Part shown: positions 55,806-64,000 of the stretch, piece after piece | Layout of the letters: each line of letters starts with the position of its first letter | Numbering within the stretch: position 1 is the stretch's first letter | Assembly (NCBI RefSeq): GCF_018446385.1 | Contig: NC_055986.1 | Location: 29,323,593-29,387,592 of the forward strand | From: Zingiber officinale | Taxonomy: Eukaryota; Streptophyta; Magnoliopsida; Zingiberales; Zingiberaceae | Length of the DNA: 64,000 nucleotides | Direction: 5' to 3' | Position numbers and translations under genes: made by a program | The notes under the pieces: model-generated | Database searches by the model: none | The model's input: only the letters and a program-made list of their open reading frames with translations | What the model was told of the DNA's origin: nothing

Positions 55806-58613
55806 TGTAATGACCCAAAATTTCTCATTATGAGTCCTAATAGTGCGTAAAAATATTTAGAAATGCTTTAGAAAAATTATACAGATTTTTAGAAATTTTT
55901 AGAGTATTTTTATGTAATTTTTGGAGGTCGTTTGGTATTTTTACTAAACGAAAGAAGTTTCGACAAAAATAATGTCCAAGCCGAGATTCGAACCGGAGAC
56001 CTCCGGCCGAGCCAACTCTTAAGAGAAACCGGCTGACCAAGTATATCAGCGGGCGTAGCTGATTAAAGAAGGAGCAAAAATCTGTTTAAGCAGTAGTTGA
56101 GGAATAGGAAATAAATTGAAATAAAAAGGTGCAGCTGAGGAATCGAACCTGCGACCTCTGACCCGGTCTAGATTTAGCAAAGCGTGGCTGACCAAGTGTC
56201 CCAGCTAGCGTTGCTGATTAAAAAGGGGAATGAAATTTATTTAAGTAATAGTTAATAGGAAACCGAAAATAAATGGGAATAAAAGGGGCGGCTGAGGAAT
56301 CGAACCCACGACCTCTGACCCGGTCAGAGGTTTCGGCGAATCCAGCGGACCAAGAATCCAAGCGGACGTATCAATTTAGAAAAGATAGAAAAATTTATTT
56401 AAGGAGTTAACAGAAATATTAAGTTAAAAAAAGGGATAAGTTGATGCTCTGTTTTCCCGTGACCTAAACCATTCTCTCCTTCTCTTCTGCGTGTGACGGT
56501 GGAGCTCGGGCAAAAAACAAAAGGGAGTTAGGGCATCATCTCCGGCGGCCGACCAAGGTCCTAGAAGCCCTTCTTGTTCGGTTGTGAGTCCAAGGAGCAA
56601 GGTAAGTGCTTCCTCACCTGCAGTAGAGTAGTTTCGGATTCATGTGTTCTTGATTTCCGACGCATGCCGCAAAGATTAATTATTTTGAAGATTTCTTGTC
56701 GTGAGTTTCATAAAGAAGATGAGAAGAGGTTTTAATTAAATTGAATATGTGGTTTAGTTTATTCCTTATTGTTTGATTGGTGCTGCTACCATGAAACTAA
56801 ATTTAGTTCATTTAGATTTGGAAAGGAGTAAATTGTTTTGTTATGCAGTGAGCATGAGACAGATATCATATTGATTAATTTATGGCAAAAGAATGCATAA
56901 ATTTAAGGGAATATTAGATTCAGAAAAGATGATGATCAAATGTTGATGACGTAAATTAAGGATGGAAACTTTACTTTCAGATTTTTGGTGGAACTTATAG
57001 TGCAGATTTTTATGTAAGATTATAGTGCAGAATTTTGATTAAGCTTATAGTCCAGAATTTTGATTAAGTTTATAGTGAATAATTTTTATTAAGTTTGTAG
57101 GCAGATTTGATTAAACTTATAGTGCAAAATTTTGATTAAGCTTATAGTGCAGAATTTTGATTAAGTTTATTGTGCAGAATTTTGATTAAGTTTGTAGGCA
57201 GATTTAATTAAGCTTATAGTGCAGAATTTTGATTAAGCTTATAGTGCAAAATTTTGATTAAGATTATAGTGCAGAATTTTGATTAAGTTTGTAGGCATAT
57301 TTGATTAAGCTTATAGTGTAGAATTTTGATTAAGCTTATAGTGTAGAATTGTGATTAAGCTTATAGTACAGAATTTTGATTAAGTTTGTAGGCAGATTTG
57401 ATTAAGCTTATAGTGCAGAATTTTGATTAAGTTTGTAGGCAGATTTGATTAAGCTTATAGTGCAGAATTTTGATTAAGCTTATAGTGTAGAATTTTGATT
57501 AAGTTTGTAGGCAGATTTGATTAAGCTTGTATGCAGATTTAGTTTTAGTGCAGTTTCAATAAGCATTTCAGTGCAGTTCTATTAAGTATTTCCATACAAT
57601 TCTGTTAAGCATTTCAGAGTAGAGTTAATAAGCATTTTAGTGCAGTTTTGTATGAGACACCTTTTTAATAGAGATATTAACAAGTATAAGCAAGATAAAG
57701 AAAAAAAAAAGAAAAAGGCCAAGGCCTTAAGTAGATCCCAAAGTCAAGAATTTAGGGATTTTAGCACACAAGGTGCTTATTAAAATGTCAAGACATTTAA
57801 AGAAGAAGTAATTAAGATATTTTACTTTGAAGAGGCAAGTACCCGACTTCTGAGGTTGTCGTTAAACAAATCTAGGTGTCCAATTCTGAGGTCTTGGCCC
57901 TAGTGGACCAAGGTCTGCTCTTTTAGGATTGGTGGCTCACTACGCCAACCTATTAGGGAACGTGCATAAGATGGTACTACGCCTGGGCCCAAGAGAAGTT
58001 GATTATTATTTTGAAGTATTAAAGTATAAGTTTTTAAACAAAAGAAATAAGCTTCACATAATTTTAAAAATTCAGCAAGTTAGTTCTTTATGCTAGCATG
58101 ATTGTATAGATTTGCTTTTCAGTATGTTTCTATTGCTACTAGATGAGCATGAGTAGTATTTATTTCTGAGCATTTAGTTTTAGATTTCTTCCAGTTACAT
58201 TCATATTCGTGTTTTGTGAGTTAGATAGCGCTTACTAAGTAATTTTACTTATAGTTGCATTTCCTCTTACTACAGATAAAGGAAAGGAAAAGGTATAGTC
58301 AAGGAAGGCGACAAGGAGGTGCGGATGGATATGTGATGTGTGGACTATAGAAGCCTTGGGATTTAGTTAAAGATTTTATTAAAATATTTTGTATTTAGAC
58401 ATTTGAGATTGTACCTTATATTCCATGTCATTTGAGATTGATATGTAGTTTAGATGTGTAGATTAGTCATTTAGTTTTCTACTGCTAGTTAATTACATGT
58501 TTAGAGAGTTTATGTATTGATCTTTACATGTGAACAACTCTAATTAAGTAAAGTTAGTAGTCCAGTAGCGCTCCACCATCGCAGACTAGTAGTGAGGAGG
58601 GTGGGGTGTTACA
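55806..58613 (+). repeat. 3' LTR of chromovirus C
   Basis: Collinear with the 5' LTR. It is longer because of minisatellite copy-number changes and because the tRNA-like patches are better preserved. Confidence 0.92.
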
Positions 58614-58682
58614 CACATTGCTTGTACTTGGTGAGCTTCCTGTAGAAGTCATTATAAATTGGATCAAGGTTGCTTCATAATA

Positions 58683-58811
58683 AAACATGTAGCTGTGTGA
58701 TAGGTACAAAGCGAATTATTCTTTCGCCTTTTACTAAAGAATACCGTGTGTTTGTCACTAAAAATAGCATATATTAATTTTTGAAAGGGGTTTTTTTTTA
58801 CAAAGGAGCCC
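58683..58811 (+). ncRNA. U5: U5 snRNA copy 12 (D type), RNA intact, promoter broken
   Basis: Loop CGCCTTTTACT within ATTCTTT/AAAGAAT, Sm site AATTTTTG, hairpin GGGG(T)n / AAAGGAGCCC and 3' box (58815-58830) are intact. TATAAA is at 58653-58658. The USE was split by chromovirus C. The LTR end fused to the target gives TACACACATTG in its place, 8 of 11 matches to the array USE at the right distance, so residual promoter activity is possible but uncertain. Confidence 0.87.
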
Positions 58812-59298
58812 TAACAAATTACAAGTTAAATTTGTTCCTAACAATTTTTAAATTAATTACTTTAGTTGTAAGAGGTATAATGATTCATATATTTAATTTT
58901 CTTATAATTTTTAATATTTAGAAAATTTTGGTCCTCTTTACATTGATTATTAGGATATATTTAGATAGTACACTAACTATTAGGATACATTTTGAAAGTA
59001 GTGTGGTGGATGACTAAGCATCATGAGTGTGGTTCAAATATCGTGGTTGTACAATATACTCTGTGAGAGTTTTGATTGCATGAGTCAACATCATAGTGGT
59101 TTAAATATCGTGGTTGTATGATATACTCCGTGAGAGTTTTGAACTCTTGTTGCACGAGTTTGTGTCATGTTTTACCATTACACTGTATCCAAAGGTAAGA
59201 GAAGAGGGTTTACGGAGCCTAGCGCATAGGAAATGAAGGAGGATGCAAAGAGAGGCAAGGTTCAGCGTTCGAGGGGTGATTAGTATGGCTACTGTTTA

Positions 59299-59347
59299 GT
59301 CCCACATTGCTTGTGCATGGTGAGCTTCCTACAGAGGACATTATAAA
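59299..59347 (+). promoter_or_regulatory. snRNA promoter of U5 copy 13 (USE + TATA)
   Basis: USE GTCCCACATTG at 59299-59309 and TATAAA at 59342-59347, spacing 32 bp. Confidence 0.88.
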
Positions 59348-59371
59348 TTAGTTCAGGGTTGCATCATAATA

Positions 59372-59501
59372 AAACATGTAGCTGTGTGATAAGAACAGAG
59401 CGAATTATTCTTTCGCCTTTTACTAAAGAATACCGTGTGCTTGTCACTAAAAATAGCATATATTAATTTTTGAAAGGGGGATATTTTTTACAAAGGAGCC
59501 C
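59372..59501 (+). ncRNA. U5: U5 snRNA copy 13 (E type), core intact
   Basis: Invariant loop CGCCTTTTACT, 7-bp stem and Sm site AATTTTTG are present, with a good promoter and 3' box (59505-59520). The terminal hairpin 5' arm is altered (GGGGGATATTTTTT against AAAGGAGCCC), so pairing depends on wobbles and a bulge. It is probably the best E copy. Confidence 0.87.
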
Positions 59502-59504
59502 TAA

Positions 59505-59520
59505 CAAATTACAAGTTAAA
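59505..59520 (+). terminator. 3' box of U5 copy 13
   Basis: CA-N7-AGTTAAA, three nucleotides beyond the RNA end. Confidence 0.85.
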
Positions 59521-59927
59521 TTTGTTCTTAACCATTTTTAAATTAATTATTTTAATTGTAAGAAATATAATGTTTCATACATATAATTTTCTAATAATTT
59601 AGAAATTTTTGGTCCTCTTTACATTAATTATTAGGATATATTTAGATAGTACACAAACTATTAGGATATATTTAGAAAGTAGTGTGGTGGAAGACTAAGC
59701 ATCATGAGTGTGGTTCAAATATCGTAGTTGTACAATATACTCTGTGAGAGTTTTGATTGTATGAGTTAAAATAATGGAGGTTTAAATATCCTGGTTGTAT
59801 GATATACTCTATGAGAGTTTTGAACTCTTTTTGCATGAGCCTGTCTCATCTTTTACCATTACACTATACCCCAAGGGAAGAGTAGAGGGTTTTCGGAGCG
59901 TAGCGCACAAGACACGAAGGAGGTTGG

Positions 59928-62900
59928 TGTAACAACCCAAATTTCCTCAATTCGAGTCCTAAAAGTAATTTTAAAATATTTAAAAATGCTATAGAAATAT
60001 TCTAGGAGTTTTTAGAAATTTTTAGAGTATTTTTATGTAATTTTTGGAGGTCGTTTGATATTTTTACTAAACGAAAGAATTTTCGACAAAAAAATGTCCA
60101 AGCCGAGATTCGAACCCGTGACCTCCGGCCGAACCAATGTCTTAAGCGAATCCGGCTGACCAGGAAACCCAAGCGGGCATGCTGATCAAATAGGGAAAGA
60201 AAATATATTTAAGCAGTAAGGAAATCGAAAATAAATTGAAATAAAAAGGGCGCGTGTGAGGAATCGAACCCGCGACCTTTGACTCGGTCAAAACCCGGCT
60301 GACCAAGTGTTCACGCGGTCGTTGCTGAATAAGGAAAGAGTGACAAATATTTAAGGTATAGTATTTAATAAAAAAACCCTAGTTACAAAAGAGGGCTTAA
60401 TTTTTCCCGAGACCGAAAACCTTTCCTCTCCTCTCTCGCGACGGCGCTTCTCCTCTCGGGCGGAAACGAAGCCACACTTAGGGCACGTCTCCGGCGGCCG
60501 GAGAGCACCTTTCTCCGTGAGCTCTTCACACCTTCTCGGTCGACTCGTCGAGGGGAGCACGCTGACATAGAGGAATCACCGAGAGCTCGAGTTCTCCCGA
60601 AACCCTAGTGCTTCCTTTCCGGCTGTAAGTCCAAGAAAACCTAAGGTAAGTCGCTACTCACCTGCAGTAGGATAGTTTCGGGTTCTTATTCCTTTTGTTT
60701 TTGAATTCTCTATGAAGATTGTGGGTTGGGTTTGCTGCCGTGAGGTTCAAGGAAGAACATGAATGGTAAAGTTTAAGCATGCAGGCGGTTTACCTCAAGC
60801 TTTGTAGCTGGATTTCGGATTTTGTTGTTCTAGGCAAAGAACATGAAGAACAATTAGGATTTTAAGTTCATAGTAGCAATTGTTTATAGTAGCAACTTTT
60901 TCTTTGGTTCCCTTGCCGTGGCACATAGCAATCATGTTAGTTAGAGCCCTAGAGCCAATCATTTGATGATTATATTATGGACTTGTTGTATCATATTCTT
61001 ATATAAATAAAGGCATGTATTTTGGTTATTATACTTACTTGTATTGGTGTCAAATAAACTAAGTATAATAGCGTCCTTGAGTAGAAGGTTCTCACCTATA
61101 TCAATCGGTTAGTTGAACCGATAGTGAGTTGATATAGGGAACACTACTCTTAATCATTCCTTGTCGAGTATTAACATTCAGGGACAATGTTAATACAATA
61201 AGACTAGCATGTAGGTCAACTCGATGACTTGATCTCACAAGTCATGGATATAGAGATATCAAGTTGACACATGGGTATGCATTGTAGAATGTATACTGAA
61301 TGACCCGCCATGAGAAAGTATCATGGATCGTTATATGAGTGTCATATACTTTCTCATGTGGCTATTAGTATGACTACTAGTCCTTGGACCTGAAGTCACC
61401 ATGGATCCCTACATAAGGAGTTATGTACTTTGGTTTCGTTAAACGTCACCCGTAACTGGGTGGACTATAAAGGCGATTACTGGGTATGTAACGAATTATG
61501 CAGAGAGATGTGAGTGATGTAGATGGGATCTATCCCTCCTATATAACGGGAGCGACATCGATATTCTTGATAGAGTGAGACCACGAAGTGCATGGCCATG
61601 CCCAAATGAGTCAATATGAGATATTGAGCTCATTTGATTTAGTGAGTCTACTTGGAGATCAAGATTTAGATTGCTCAGAGGATGACACGGTCTATGCCTC
61701 ACATTGATCAATCTAGATGTCTAGGATAGAAGGACACTTGTCATATATTGTGAAGAGTCACAATTAGTAGTCACAAGTTGATGTTGGATCTCAACATTCT
61801 TGTAACTTGGGTAGTAATGATGTGTTGCTAGATACCGCTCATTACTTATGCTCCTAAATGGGTTTAGGGGCATTGCCAACGTTACAAGAACCTATAGGGT
61901 CACACACTAAGGATAATTAGATGGAGATTAGGTTTATATGATGAACCAAGAGGATTAGATTCATTTGATGAATCAAATTGGATTAAGAGTAATCCTAATT
62001 AGGCTAATTGAGTTAGACTTAAGTTGATTCGTGTGTTCAATGAGTCTAATTTAGATTATGACTCATTGAATCAATTTAATTAAATGAATTAGATTCATTA
62101 TATTAATTGGCTTGAATTAAATGGTTGGATTAGATCAACCATGAGAGAGATTAAGTCAAGTTTGACTTGACTTGAGAGGAAGAGGAAGAGTCAAGTTTGA
62201 CTTGACTTTATGCCACATCATTTGTGACTTGACATTAAGTGGCCAATGATGATGTGCCACATCATCATGTTTAGCACATGTGTGTGACACCTAATGGGGG
62301 TTACAAATTCACTTTCAATTTAATGTGGCCCTCCACATTTAATGAAAAAGGAGTTACACTCCATGAAGGTGGCCGGCCACTTTTGATTATGAATGGAATT
62401 CAATTTTATTCAAGGCTCATTCACATCTTCTTCTTCCTAGAGCTCTCTCTTCTTTCTCTCCCTCTCCTCTCTTGGCCGAACACCCTAGTTGCTAGCACAC
62501 CTTTGTTTGGTCCTCTCCACCTAATTTTGTTCGTGTGGATACGCATAGAGAGTTGTCTACCTTGACAACTTGAGATCCGGCACCTTGGACGAGCGGGATT
62601 CGTGAAAGGCACGCATCAAGGGTAAAACTCGTACTCTAATGTAGATCTAGATTTTATAAACTCGCAGTAGAAATTTTTATCTTAGCAAGGTTTCTTTGGT
62701 TCCCTTGACGTGGCACAAAACAATCACCCTTTTAATAGCATGTGCTTAACAGAAATCTGCCAATGCATTTCTTAACAGAATAATTGATGTTTGGTTTGAG
62801 TTTATAGTGTAGTATTTCAGTTTGAATCATGAATGTAACATGCCTAAGGACCTCTATTGCCCTATAGAAGTATAAGCTTTACATAGGTATCAAGCTTTAC

Positions 62901-64000
62901 CTAAGTTTTAAATTCCAGCAGATTCAAGCATTCTATCATCTTTATGTAGCAATTTCTTTTATAGTAATAGCATTCTTACCTTATGCCTTGCTTTGCTGGA
63001 AACGAATCAGAATATGTAGACCTACTGAGTGCATGCTTTAGTATATCATGGGTTAACTTTTGATAGCAGCAGTGATTACCTCTTCCTTATGCTTTACTTT
63101 GCTAGAAGTAATTTAGAAGGTGTAGGTTTGTTAAGTGTATGTCCTAGTATATTGCTATCTTTACGTAGAAATTTCTGATAGTAGCAGCATCTTTTCCTCA
63201 TGCTTTGCCTTGTTGGAAATAGCTAAGAAGTGTAGACCCATTAATTGCATATTTTTGCATTTTGAAGCAGTGCAGATTTTTACCTATTGTAGTAGTGCAG
63301 ATTTTTGCATTTTGTAGCATTGCAGTTTATCTCCTTTAGCAGTGTAGATTCTTTGTTTCTTATTTTGAAGCATGCTTAAAGAATTTAGATTTGCTTCCCT
63401 TTGTTTTAATTCTGACATAGCATGCTTAAGGAATTTAGATGTGGTTTCCTTTATTTAATTCTGTTGTAGCATACTTAAAGAAGTCAGATTCGAAGTTAGG
63501 TTTGCTTTCCTTTGATTTATTCTGCTGATATATGCTTAAAGAATCTTGTTGCTCTATAAAAAACTCTAGGATTTGCATGTAAGTGGAAAAAATAAGAGTT
63601 CTATTAAATCCTTAGAGGTTTAAGTAGTTATAAGAAAGAGATACCAAGGTCTTAATAGGATCCCTAAGTTTAAGAATTGGGATCAGTAGCACACCAAGTG
63701 CTCAAAGAAATGCCACGGCGTTTTAATATAAGAATATTAAAAGATAACAAGTATTTTATTTTAAAGAAAGGCTAGTACGACTTTCGAGGTTGTCGCATTC
63801 CAAAATCGGTCGAGGTCTTGTACCCCGTAAGTACCGAGAGAATAGAGATCCGCCAGGCTCGCTTGACATGCTGCTGGTACTACGCCTAGGCCCAAGAAGA
63901 AAGTTGATTATTATTTTGAAGTATTAAAGTATAAGTTTTGAAATAAATGAAACAAGCTTCACTTATGTTTAGAGTCAGCAAGTTTAGCTTCTTTTAATTC
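59928..64000 (+). mobile_element. Chromovirus D LTR, runs off the window
   Basis: Begins TGTAACAACCCAAATTTCC after GTTGG and is clearly related to the chromovirus C LTR (GGAGGTCGTTTG, antisense tRNA-like patches at about 60100-60330, GGTAAGT...CACCTGCAGTAGG, and CGACTTTCGAGGTTGTCGC near the right edge). It is interrupted by a copia LTR at 60935-62685. The right end of the LTR, the body and the target duplication are outside the window. AGCATGCTTAAAGAATTTAGA-type repeats occur at 63370-63540. No gene is seen. Confidence 0.85.
60935..62685 (+). mobile_element. Truncated copia LTR inside chromovirus D LTR
   Basis: Begins TGTTAGTTAGAGCCC and is collinear with the copia LTRs at 27245 and 44263. 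It ends at about AAACTCGCAGTAGAAATTTTT, some 110 bp before the expected ...CCCAACA. Both sides carry a 36-bp direct repeat (60899-60934 and 62691-62726) instead of a 5-bp target duplication. It is more diverged than the other two LTRs. Confidence 0.85.

Larger units (their letters stand above)
52450..58613 (+). mobile_element. Ty3/gypsy chromovirus C, large-deletion derivative
   Basis: Target duplication CACAT at 52445-52449 and 58614-58618. LTRs of 2,734 and 2,808 bp begin TGTAA(C/T)GACCC and end GGGTGTTACA. Only 622 bp lie between them, carrying a PBS, a chimeric pol scrap and a PPT. The insertion cuts the USE of U5 copy 12 (GTCCCACAT / TG). Confidence 0.93.
58614..59927 (+). repeat. U5 array, block 5 (copies 12-13, spacer of next B unit)
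   Basis: Resumes inside the USE of copy 12, holds D (copy 12) and E (copy 13) RNA regions and the spacer of a following B-type unit (GCGCACAAGACACGAAGGAGGTTG, compare copy 10). It is cut at 59928 by chromovirus D. Confidence 0.9.

Overview
This is nuclear DNA of a flowering plant with a large, transposon-rich genome. The evidence is plant Ty3/gypsy (chromovirus and Athila-type) and Ty1/copia elements, a Tourist-type MITE, a CACTA transposon and plant-type snRNA promoters. The species cannot be fixed from the sequence. No intact ordinary protein-coding host gene is visible.

The substrate under the transposons is a tandem array of U5 spliceosomal snRNA genes. Thirteen copies are in the window at about 0.5-0.7 kb pitch. 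The better copies carry a plant Upstream Sequence Element (GTCCCACATTG), a TATA box 32 bp downstream (RNA polymerase II spacing), the 11-nt U5 loop CGCCTTTTACT closed by a 7-bp stem, an Sm site (AATTTTTG), a 3' hairpin and a plant 3' box (CA-N7-AGTTAAA). Diagnostic variants show a higher-order repeat of four monomer types, here called B, C, D and E. The order is D-B-C-D-E-B-C-D-E-B-C-D-E, with a period of about 2.5-2.6 kb once inserts are removed. The three typical D copies keep the U5 core. Every B copy has lost its 3' hairpin and has a damaged loop. The array lies in five blocks: 3266-6870, 16138-16531, 20947-22604, 51005-52449 and 58614-59927.

Layout. 1-2668: part of an LTR and the 5' end of a minus-strand LTR retrotransposon. 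2669-3265: AT-rich repeat edge. 6871-16132: a chromovirus in the U5 spacer (TSD CAGAT). 16532-20946: a Tourist-like MITE (TSD TAA) inside the Sm site of U5 copy 7, itself holding a CACTA element (16537-20723, TSD GGG). That CACTA element carries a multi-exon minus-strand fragment of a histidinol dehydrogenase gene. 22605-51004: a minus-strand chromovirus (TSD GATAT). Its reverse transcriptase is split by a copia element (27245-46253, TSD ATAAC), whose 5' LTR is split by an Athila-type element (29194-39556). 52450-58613: a deletion-derivative chromovirus (TSD CACAT) inserted in the USE of U5 copy 12. 59928 to the end: another chromovirus LTR holding a truncated copia LTR.

The retrotransposon coding regions are broken or deleted, except for a long protease-less gag-pol reading frame in the Athila-type element. 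The points most worth attention are the U5 higher-order array, the gene-capturing CACTA element and the precision with which the insertion history can be read. All calls are from reading the sequence by eye; no alignment, folding or database search was run.
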